Source: Acidobacteriota bacterium (GTDB lineage Bacteria > Acidobacteriota > UBA890 > WLXD01). Taken from it: a stretch of DNA of 61,121 nucleotides. Of this stretch, positions 9,404 to 17,138 are shown in pieces. The notes under the pieces were generated by a model. It searched no databases and was not told where the DNA came from. It was given only the letters and a program-made list of their open reading frames with translations. Location: assembly GCA_029263295.1 (NCBI GenBank), contig JAJCXT010000067.1:1-61121 (forward strand), written 5' to 3'. Position numbers and translations under genes: made by a program. The stretch's first letter is position 1. Every line of letters starts with the position of its first letter.

Positions 9404-9534
9404 GGTTCTCGTATCCGTTCTTTCAGCACGCTGAGCGGCGGCCGGTCGCGGGAGCGAAGTCCGACTGTATCACCGCTCCGGACGCGACCGCACGGGCGCC
9501 CGGGCCGCCAGCCGCCAGGACTCTCGGGTTGGAG

Positions 9535-11166
9535 CTAGCGTCGGTCGCGAAAGTCAGCGCTCAAATCAACGCCGTGCAGATCCTCGGGCACCGGCACTCC
9601 CAGCAGGCTCGCAAGCGTGGGAGCGATATCGACCGTGGCGACGCGCCGGTCGATGGACTCGCGCGCGAAGCCTGGGCCCGCAAAAATCATCGGCACCCAG
9701 CTGTCGTACCCGTAGACCGAGCCGTGCGTGGTGCCGAGTGCCTTCCAGTCGTAGAGGTCGTTCTCACGCAGCTGGAGCACCACGTCTGGGCCGCGCCCGG
9801 GAAAGTAGTTGTTGCGGAACATCTGCTCGACGCGCGTGCCACCTTCTTGCGGCAGGGCGGCGATCTCCGCGTCGGTCCAGGCTCGCACCACCGCGTCGCA
9901 GGCACCCGCGATCTCCGCTAGGCGGGCCGCCATCACGCGATGATCGAGGCCGTGCGCGGCAATCAGGTCGTGATCGAGATAGCCGCCATAGGTCAGCCAC
10001 GCCTCGTCGCCAAACTCCTCGCGCAGACGAGCCGCGGCCCGCTGCACACAGACCACATCCTCCACGCCGAGTCGCTTTCCGGGCTGACCACGCAACTGCC
10101 GCACCTCGGGAAGCGAGACGACGCCGTGATCACTGCTGAATCCGAAGACGACGTGGTCCAGGCCCACGGAGGCCTCAATATGGTCGACCAGATCGGCCAG
10201 GAGGGCGTCGAGTCGAACAACGACATCGAGGGCCTCGGCGCTTTCCGGACCGTACTCATGTCCGACGGTGTCGAGCGCTGAGAACGACAGCGCCAGAAGA
10301 TCCGGACTGCCGTCCATACCGAGTTGCTCGTTGTCGATCAGCGCCTTCGCGAACTCGGCCGTGTACGCGTCGACGAACGGGCTGTTGTACACAGTTCCAT
10401 AGAAGCTGCTCCCGGAGTGCACCGAGTAACTCCCCAGCGCGTGCGGAAATCCCCAGCGCATCACACCCGTATCCAGTCTCACCGTATCGAGGCCGGCCTG
10501 CTGCTCGGCGCTCAGCACGGGCTCCCAGACGACACCCTGGTAGCGACGCAGCCAGTCTTGGTCGTTGAACGCATCCAACCACGGGCGCACCGCGCGCGTG
10601 TAGTAACTGCTGCTGGTCCACACGCCATCACTACGGTCGTACCAATAGGCAGCGTCCGGTCGTTGGCCGCCCATCATTACCGCAGAGCGGTCCTTAGCGC
10701 TCGCAGTAAAGACCTTCGACCGCAGATCGGCCGCCTTGAGCCAATCACCGAGACCAGTGACTTCCAGATTGACGGGCGAATTCTGGACTCCTGCGCTGTA
10801 CTCCTGAAGGCCCGTTTCGCGATTGAACCAGTAATTGCCGATGATCCCCGAGCGGCTGGGCTCGACGCCGGTACCAATCGTGGCGTGGCCCGGCGCGGTG
10901 GCGGTCATGGCGTGGTTCTGATGCGCATCGCGATAAATCACGCCGTTATCGAGCAGCCACGCCAGCCCGCCATCGAGTACGGGGCGAAAGCGATCGAGAT
11001 AGTCGCCACGCATCTGGTCGACAACGATCAGAACGACCAGCGACGGTTCGTCACCACGCGGCAACTCGGGCAGCGATACGACCCTTGCGCCGCTGGACGC
11101 GCAACCGGAACCGACGAGCGCGGCGGCAGTGAGCAGACCGACAGAGAACTTCCGAGGGGAGGACAC
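9535..11166 (-). CDS. PafA-like alkaline phosphatase superfamily protein
   Basis: The 543-residue protein belongs to the alkaline phosphatase/nucleotide pyrophosphatase superfamily. Metal ligand Asp50 lies in LIVVDQMRGDYLDRF, which is close to PafA-type phosphatases. The nucleophile is Thr90 in TATAPGHATIGTG, and FGFSSDHGVVSLPE supplies further metal ligands. A Thr nucleophile points to a phosphomonoesterase or phosphodiesterase, not a sulfatase. The N-terminus (GSGC, Cys22) suggests a lipoprotein. It starts with GTG. The gene follows the CBM9/DUF5916 gene by 37 bases and may be co-transcribed with it. Physiological role is probably phosphate scavenging from exogenous esters; substrate not determined. 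Confidence 0.87.
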   Translation of the reverse strand: MSSPRKFSVGLLTAAALVGSGCASSGARVVSLPELPRGDEPSLVVLIVVDQMRGDYLDRFRPVLDGGLAWLLDNGVIYRDAHQNHAMTATAPGHATIGTGVEPSRSGIIGNYWFNRETGLQEYSAGVQNSPVNLEVTGLGDWLKAADLRSKVFTASAKDRSAVMMGGQRPDAAYWYDRSDGVWTSSSYYTRAVRPWLDAFNDQDWLRRYQGVVWEPVLSAEQQAGLDTVRLDTGVMRWGFPHALGSYSVHSGSSFYGTVYNSPFVDAYTAEFAKALIDNEQLGMDGSPDLLALSFSALDTVGHEYGPESAEALDVVVRLDALLADLVDHIEASVGLDHVVFGFSSDHGVVSLPEVRQLRGQPGKRLGVEDVVCVQRAAARLREEFGDEAWLTYGGYLDHDLIAAHGLDHRVMAARLAEIAGACDAVVRAWTDAEIAALPQEGGTRVEQMFRNNYFPGRGPDVVLQLRENDLYDWKALGTTHGSVYGYDSWVPMIFAGPGFARESIDRRVATVDIAPTLASLLGVPVPEDLHGVDLSADFRDRR

Positions 11167-11203
11167 GACAGGGGGTCCCGATCAGTGGCCTTGCGGCCAG
11201 TGG

Positions 11204-13537
11204 CTAGAAGTCGAAGGAGCGCGTGAATTTTGCGATCAGGCCATGGTCAGCCAGGCCCGAGTACACAAGATCGTAGCGCCTAGTCGACTTATAGACTAGG
11301 AAGAAGTCGTCGCCCGTACGGTAGATGAAGCGCAGCCGCGCGAAGATCGACAGCCGCTCCGACAGGCTGTCGTACTGCACTAGCGCACTCGTCAGCAGTC
11401 GTTCACTGAAGTTGTAGGAGGCGCGCATGGACCCGACGTGCGTGTCGAAGCTGGCGCTCGGGTGCTCGATTCTGTTGAAGTCGTAGCGCGGTGACATGGA
11501 GAACTTCTCGTTGAAGCGCATCGTGGCGCTCGCGCCGTAAGAAGTGCGGGTGCCCCCGTAGTAGTCACCACTGCCGACGTTCACTCGACCGCTCAACTTG
11601 CGGGCGCGGTAGCTCTCGAGCGAGAGCCTCCAGGTGGTCGAGTTGTAGTCGCCAGGATCAACCGTTGCTATTCCCCCCGGGTTGAAACCGTACTCGAGCC
11701 GCTCGAACTTGTTCGTAACAAACAGGCTCAGGCCGTCGCCGGACTCGAACTGAGGTCGGATCCAGATCGACTGCTCGCGGTCGCTGATCTCTCCGTCGGT
11801 CGTGGTGATGTACTCCGTGCTCACGAAGGTATTCACCTGGCGCAACCAGGAGATATTCGGCCTGGGGTTATAGCCGAACGAGTAGTCCTGTTTGATCATG
11901 TCGCGGCGCAGGATGAAGCCCATATCCGTCTGGAAGTCGGGATCGATGTAGTTCAGGCTCGCATTGACGCTCCAGAGGTCGCTGTTCCAGCCGGCCGAAA
12001 AAGCGCCCACGTACTGCGTCCCGTCGACGTCAGAATCACTCGACTGCGCGACGTAGCCGTTGATCGAGAGGTTATCGAAGAAGCGAAAACTGGCGTCCAC
12101 TCCGCCAACGCGGTTGTGTTCACCACCACCCTGCACGTTGGTGAAGATCATGCCGATCGACGAGCGCTCGAAAACATCCTGCTTGACTCTCACCGTGGAA
12201 TAGTTGCGCCCGGCGTACCCGGCGATGTCGTCACTACCGGTCTGGGCATCGATCAGGCCGATACTCGTGTTGCCCATCTTCCCGGTGGTCTTCAAACCGA
12301 AGTTCATCGGCACGGGCTCGCCCTCGACCAAGCCGATGTTGCGAGAGTGATAGAGCACCACCAGAGGAGTGCCGAAGTCCCTCCCCGGGCCGAATTGGAA
12401 CTTGTCGGCCCCTTCGAGGAAGAACTCGCGGCGCTCCGAAAAGAACAACGGGAAGCGCGTGAGGTTAACCCGTGCCTGGTCGTCTTCGACCTGGGCGAAG
12501 TCGGTGTTGACCGTGAGATCGGCGGTCAGATTCGTGGTGATCTGTGCCTTGAAGTCCTCGATACCGACCTGACCGGCGCGTTCGGTGAAGGGCGACTCGA
12601 TCGCGTTCAGCGCCGTGTAGGCACCTGTGAGGTAAGGCGTCAGGCGGAACCGGTCGGTAAGTCTCGTGTCGCGCAGCCCGAGCAGATGACCACCTTGCGA
12701 GATATTGCGGAAGTCGAAGTCCTGGCGGTAGTTACTCCAGTTGACCTCTTCGTTGTTGCGGCGAATCTCGCGTTTGAAATCGATCCCCCAGACATGGGAG
12801 CCGGACGGAAAGCGGAGGATCTTGAAAGGGATCACCATCTCGGCCTGCCAGCCGTCCTCTGTGATCTGCGCGGCAGCTTCCCAGCGCTCGTCCCACGATG
12901 AGTTGATCTGGCTCTCGTCCTTCAGCGTGGCGTCGTATTTGGTGCCGAGCGGGTTTACCCGGAACAGGAAGCCGTTGCGATGATCGTGGAACGTGTCGAA
13001 CAGCACGGCGATCGTGTCGTCGGTCGCAAGCCGACTGTCCCGACGCAGATCCAGGGCAACAATCCCGTCCGGGTTGCTGTCGTGCATGATGAAGCCGACG
13101 TAGATGTTCTCGCGGTCATAGAGGATTCGGACTTCCGTGCTCTGCGACGGCATGCCGGCTTCGATAGGCTCGCGCTGCAGGAGATCGGTCACGACCTCGG
13201 CAAGCTCCCAGACGTCGTCGTCGACAAGCCCGTCGAGCAGCGGCGGCGCCGGCGTCGGGGTGGCTGCCAGCCGCTTGCCGCCCTGTTGGATCGCGTCGAG
13301 TTCCTCGGGTGTCGGATCGTTCGCGTCGGCGTCGGCGTCACCTTCGCGAATCTCCGCGAAAACCCGTGCCACACCCTCACCTACGGCCAGCTCGGCGGCA
13401 GTCTCGGCGCGGTCCTGGGCTCGCCGTTTGTCCTGTTTCTGCGCGGCGATGGCATCCCCGGGCATCAAGACAAAGCTCACGCACAGCAGCAGCGCGGCGA
13501 GTGCCAGAAGGCGCGGAAGGTTTCTGAGGCGGTACAT
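11204..13537 (-). CDS. CBM9-like/DUF5916 outer-membrane barrel protein
   Basis: From the ATG at 13537 the product is 777 residues with a signal peptide (MYRLRNLPRLLALAALLLCV). The frame stays open 31 codons further up, but that stretch lacks signal-peptide character. About residues 110-300 match a carbohydrate-binding family 9-like domain: PLLDGLVDDDVWELAEVV, DSRLATDDTIAVLFDTFHD, WQAEMVIPFKILRFP. The rest is DUF5916: long runs of alternating hydrophobic residues typical of an outer-membrane beta-barrel (IGLIDAQTG, FFLEGADKFQFG), ending in an aromatic residue (SFDF). Function of the family is unproven; sugar binding at the surface is a reasonable guess. It is followed by the phosphatase gene. 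Confidence 0.85.
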   Translation of the reverse strand: MYRLRNLPRLLALAALLLCVSFVLMPGDAIAAQKQDKRRAQDRAETAAELAVGEGVARVFAEIREGDADADANDPTPEELDAIQQGGKRLAATPTPAPPLLDGLVDDDVWELAEVVTDLLQREPIEAGMPSQSTEVRILYDRENIYVGFIMHDSNPDGIVALDLRRDSRLATDDTIAVLFDTFHDHRNGFLFRVNPLGTKYDATLKDESQINSSWDERWEAAAQITEDGWQAEMVIPFKILRFPSGSHVWGIDFKREIRRNNEEVNWSNYRQDFDFRNISQGGHLLGLRDTRLTDRFRLTPYLTGAYTALNAIESPFTERAGQVGIEDFKAQITTNLTADLTVNTDFAQVEDDQARVNLTRFPLFFSERREFFLEGADKFQFGPGRDFGTPLVVLYHSRNIGLVEGEPVPMNFGLKTTGKMGNTSIGLIDAQTGSDDIAGYAGRNYSTVRVKQDVFERSSIGMIFTNVQGGGEHNRVGGVDASFRFFDNLSINGYVAQSSDSDVDGTQYVGAFSAGWNSDLWSVNASLNYIDPDFQTDMGFILRRDMIKQDYSFGYNPRPNISWLRQVNTFVSTEYITTTDGEISDREQSIWIRPQFESGDGLSLFVTNKFERLEYGFNPGGIATVDPGDYNSTTWRLSLESYRARKLSGRVNVGSGDYYGGTRTSYGASATMRFNEKFSMSPRYDFNRIEHPSASFDTHVGSMRASYNFSERLLTSALVQYDSLSERLSIFARLRFIYRTGDDFFLVYKSTRRYDLVYSGLADHGLIAKFTRSFDF

Positions 13538-13692
13538 CGCAGCCTGGAACAGGGAAAGTAGCTTCGGCGACCATGCGGTCCAAGTCGATAGTCCGAATCT
13601 ACGCGGCGGCCATGCCACCGGCAATGACAAAATCGGCCGGATTACGCTTCTTTACGTACGCGATTCCTGGTACCGCACCAGGCTTCCCGGGG

Positions 13693-14850
13693 TCAGGCGA
13701 GGACGGCGCCCAGAGCCTCGACGCAGCGGTGCATCTGCTCGGGAGTCCCCACCGAGATGCGCAGCCCCTCAGGCAGCGCCGGAAACAGCCTCCCGACACG
13801 CACACCACGCGCTGCCATGGCCCGATTCACCGGCATCATCGGCCGCCCCAGGTCGCACATCACGAAGTTCGTCTGCGACTCCCAGCAGGGCAGGCCGAGT
13901 TCGGCCAAGCCGGCCTCGAGGATGCCCCGAGCCTCGACGTTCAGCCGCTGCTGGTCGGCAGCGTAGTCAGGGTCCTCGAGCGATACCTTGGCGCAGACGG
14001 CCGACACGACGCCCACCGACATCTCCGTCCGGTAGCGATCGAGTTCGCGGATCAGCTCGCGCGCCGCCGCGGCGTAGCCAACGCGCATGCCCGCCATCCC
14101 ATAGACCTTCGAGAAGGTCCGGATGACGACGATGTTGGGGCTATCGACGGCCCGCTTCAGCTGGCTGCGATAGTCGGGGTCGACAACGAACTCATGATAC
14201 GCCTCATCAATGATCACCAGCTTGTCCTCAGGCACGGCGTCGAGGAACGCATCGAACTCATCCTGCCGCACGAGGGTGCTCGCCGGATTCGACGGGTTGC
14301 AGATGTAGATGACGCCGGAGCCGCCCGCGCTGTCCTGCATGGCTGACAGGTCATGGCGCCCGTCGCCATCAAGAGGCACCCCGTGGATCGGGTGCCCCGC
14401 GGCGCGAGTATAGGAGCCGAACGTCTCGAACGTCGGCTCGGCCTGCAGCACTCCACGATCGCTCCACGCGGCGGCACACATGCGCAGGATCTCTGTGGAA
14501 CCTGCCCCCAGCACCACGTTGGATTCTCTCACCCTGAGGTGGCGTGCGACCGCACCCTGCAGATCAGCGGACCAGGGGAATGGGTAGCGGTTGGCGTTCT
14601 CTATCTCCGCCTGGAAGCTCGCCCGCGCAGCGTCACACATGCCATAGGGGTTCTCGTTACTGCTGAGCTTGATGCCGCCGCTCTGCGCGCCGCGCGCGGC
14701 TGGCAACCCGGGCACCCGCAGCTCGCCGAAGTCCGGCAATGGGCCGGCACCGAGCATGCCGAACGCGGTACTGCCCCACCCGAGGCGGGCGAGCACGTCG
14801 CGGCGTGACAGGGGCTTCGTGGCTGAGTGAACGGGCGTGCGTACTGACAT
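13693..14850 (-). CDS. HisC-like PLP aminotransferase with Tat signal
   Basis: The 385-residue product is a fold-type I aminotransferase of the histidinol-phosphate (HisC) group: SSNENPYG near the N-terminus, AGSTEILRM, YICNPSNPAST, DEAYHEF, and the PLP-binding Lys248 in TFSKVYGMAGMRVGY. Unlike normal HisC it starts with a twin-arginine signal (LSRRDVLARLGWGSTAFGMLG, about residues 14-34), so it should be exported already folded with its cofactor. I chose ATG 14850 because GGGAGAG sits 5 bases before it; the frame extends to 14895. No other his gene is near. Its role is more likely amine/amino-acid turnover in the envelope than histidine synthesis. Confidence 0.85.
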   Translation of the reverse strand: MSVRTPVHSATKPLSRRDVLARLGWGSTAFGMLGAGPLPDFGELRVPGLPAARGAQSGGIKLSSNENPYGMCDAARASFQAEIENANRYPFPWSADLQGAVARHLRVRESNVVLGAGSTEILRMCAAAWSDRGVLQAEPTFETFGSYTRAAGHPIHGVPLDGDGRHDLSAMQDSAGGSGVIYICNPSNPASTLVRQDEFDAFLDAVPEDKLVIIDEAYHEFVVDPDYRSQLKRAVDSPNIVVIRTFSKVYGMAGMRVGYAAAARELIRELDRYRTEMSVGVVSAVCAKVSLEDPDYAADQQRLNVEARGILEAGLAELGLPCWESQTNFVMCDLGRPMMPVNRAMAARGVRVGRLFPALPEGLRISVGTPEQMHRCVEALGAVLA

Positions 14851-14959
14851 GGGTCTCTCCCTGTGATCGGATTCGCCCCGCGACTTTAGCCGCAAACTGC
14901 ACCCATCTGCCAGACCGGGCCTCTACCCGCCTCCTATATCCTTGCCGGGTCGCGTTTCG

Positions 14960-14985
14960 GCTAGCGGCCTCCATGGGCCGCTAGC
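14960..14985. promoter_or_regulatory. Perfect 10-bp inverted repeat in leader of LVIVD-protein gene
   Basis: GCTAGCGGCC and GGCCGCTAGC form a perfect 10-bp dyad around the 6-base loop TCCATG, ending 52 bases before the start codon at 15038. It could be an operator or a leader-RNA hairpin. A TATATC element sits about 25 bases further upstream. Confidence 0.45.
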
Positions 14986-15037
14986 AAGAAGCGTTCTGCC
15001 CTACCCAAGCACTCACGGCTCCGCCGCCGAGGCCTCG

Positions 15038-17107
15038 ATGACCAAGCTGACCCGTCTCGCTCCCGTTCTCACACTGCTTCTGCTCGCGGCGCCGACGTTC
15101 GCTCAGGAAGCCGCACAGGAAGAGCCTCAGGGCCCTGATCCCGCGAGCGTAGAGGTGACACCGATCGAGTTGACTCTCGAGGTGGGTGAATCCGTGCAGC
15201 TGACCGCGGTGGTACGCGATGCCGATGGCAACGTGATCGAGGACTCGCCGGTTCTGTACTTTTCCCGCGCGCGACGCCAGGTCGAGGTGAACCCCGCGGG
15301 ATTCGTGCAGGCACACGGCCCAGGTGACTTCGAGATCATCGCGCTGGCTCCCGGAGACCCCGAGGCCGATCTACGGAGTGCCTTCGGCAGCCCCGCGCGC
15401 GCCACGATCAAGGTGTCGGTGCCTGTACCGCCTGTCGAGAGTATCGCCTTCGCCAGCATGCCCGGCCGCTACTACACGAACACCACGCTGCGTCCTGCCT
15501 TCGACATCATCGACATCTCGGGGGCACCGCGGCCGGAGTTCCGGCCACAGCTGTCCAGCAGCGACCCGAACGTTGTGGAGATCACGAAACTAGGACACCT
15601 CAGCCTCGTTGGCGAAGGTTCTGCCACCGTAACGGCACAGGCCGAGGCGGCAACCGCGGCACTCGCTATCACGGTCGCAGCGAACCCGACCGCCGAGGTG
15701 GCGCTGCATGCGGACGCCACACAGGTACGAACCGGCGATGTCGTCCACCTGGCGGCCACCGCGCTCGACGCAGCTGGCGACCCGGTGCCCGAAATGCCGG
15801 TGAGCTATTCCTATCGCGCCCGCACCGACCAGCACGGCATCGGCGAGCCTCCCTCCGGGCTGGTCACCAACGATGGCCGCTTCGTGGCCGACCTGCCTGG
15901 CGAGTACACGATTCTCGCGACTGCCGGCAATCACTGGGCATCGGCGACGGTGGAGGCCGCACCGCGTAACGTGAAGCGGCCAATCGAAGCGCTGGGCCAG
16001 GGTCGGGTGGCCGACCGCAAGACCTCTGACCTGTGGGTGTGGGAAGCGCCGGACGGGCGCGACTATGCGATGACAGGCACGTGGGGTGCGGCAGGGCACG
16101 TGTTGTTCTGGGACGTTACCGACCCGCGCAACATTCAGATGGTCGATATGTTCAAGGTCGACGCCCGCACGGTGAACGACGTGAAGGTCTCCGAGGATGG
16201 CAGCATCTGCATCATCTCGCGGGAAGGCGCCTCGAACCGACGTAACGGCCTGGTGATTCTCGACTGCTCCAGCCCCGCCGATGGCGTCGAAGTCCTCGCT
16301 CGCTACGACGACCAACTCACTGGCGGCGTGCACAACGTCTTTATCTACGAGGGCCACGTCTACGCTCTCTCCGCCGGACAGCGATACGACGTCATCAATA
16401 TCGAAGACCCACGCAATCCCTATCGCGTCGGCCGCTTCGAGCTCGACTCTCCAGGCCACTCGATCCACGACGTGTGGGTGATCGATGGCGTGGCGGTGTC
16501 GTCCAACTGGGGCGATGGTGTGGTGCTTGCCGACGTGGGTGGAGGCGGCATGGGGGGCACGCCCGCGAAACCCATCGAGATGGGTCGCTACGCGTATCCG
16601 AGCGGCTGGAACCACGCCGCGTGGCCTTTCAAGAGCGAGTCCGCCGACAAGTTCTACGTGATCGCCGGCGACGAGGCCTTCCCCGGCGAGCGCAATCCGC
16701 TAGGCACCAACCGTTTCGAAGGCCCGCCGGTGCAGGCCGCCGGGTGGATCCACTTCATCGAGTTCGACGAGTTGGACGCGCCGCGAGAAGTGGCTCGCTA
16801 CGAGGTCCCCTACGGCGGAACCCACAACTTCTGGGTGGAGGACGACATCCTCTACATCGCCTACTACAACGCCGGGCTACGCGTCGTGGACATTTCGGGC
16901 GAGCTGCTCGGTGATCTGTATCGACAGGGTCGCGAAATCGCCTACTTCCTGCCGTTCGACCCGCAGGGGTTCAAGCCCAACGCCCCGCGCACCTGGGGCA
17001 CGATGACCCATAAGGGCAACATCTTCTTCGCCGACAACAACTCGGGCCTATGGGCGGTTCGCTTCGTGCCGCCGCCCGAGGAGCCCTCGGACGACGGCGA
17101 CAGCTAG
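15038..17107 (+). CDS. Exported Ig-like/LVIVD-repeat protein
   Basis: From ATG 15038 (GAGG 7 bases upstream) the protein has 689 residues and a signal peptide (LAPVLTLLLLAAPTFAQ). Residues of about 35-330 form bacterial Ig-like (Big_2-type) units: VTPIELTLEVGESVQLTAVV, GEGSATVTAQA and VRTGDVVHLAATALDAAGD. From about residue 350 LVIVD propeller repeats follow: VLFWDVTDPRNIQMVDMF, LVILDCSSPADGVEVLARY, YDVINIEDPRNPYRVGRFEL, LRVVDISGELLGDLYRQG. These repeats are typical of secreted propellers without known catalysis. The N-terminal Ig units suggest presentation at the cell surface or binding to a polymer. Confidence 0.85.
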   Translation: MTKLTRLAPVLTLLLLAAPTFAQEAAQEEPQGPDPASVEVTPIELTLEVGESVQLTAVVRDADGNVIEDSPVLYFSRARRQVEVNPAGFVQAHGPGDFEIIALAPGDPEADLRSAFGSPARATIKVSVPVPPVESIAFASMPGRYYTNTTLRPAFDIIDISGAPRPEFRPQLSSSDPNVVEITKLGHLSLVGEGSATVTAQAEAATAALAITVAANPTAEVALHADATQVRTGDVVHLAATALDAAGDPVPEMPVSYSYRARTDQHGIGEPPSGLVTNDGRFVADLPGEYTILATAGNHWASATVEAAPRNVKRPIEALGQGRVADRKTSDLWVWEAPDGRDYAMTGTWGAAGHVLFWDVTDPRNIQMVDMFKVDARTVNDVKVSEDGSICIISREGASNRRNGLVILDCSSPADGVEVLARYDDQLTGGVHNVFIYEGHVYALSAGQRYDVINIEDPRNPYRVGRFELDSPGHSIHDVWVIDGVAVSSNWGDGVVLADVGGGGMGGTPAKPIEMGRYAYPSGWNHAAWPFKSESADKFYVIAGDEAFPGERNPLGTNRFEGPPVQAAGWIHFIEFDELDAPREVARYEVPYGGTHNFWVEDDILYIAYYNAGLRVVDISGELLGDLYRQGREIAYFLPFDPQGFKPNAPRTWGTMTHKGNIFFADNNSGLWAVRFVPPPEEPSDDGDS

Positions 17108-17138
17108 CAGCCTGCGGCCGCCAGCAGCGCGGGGCTGC

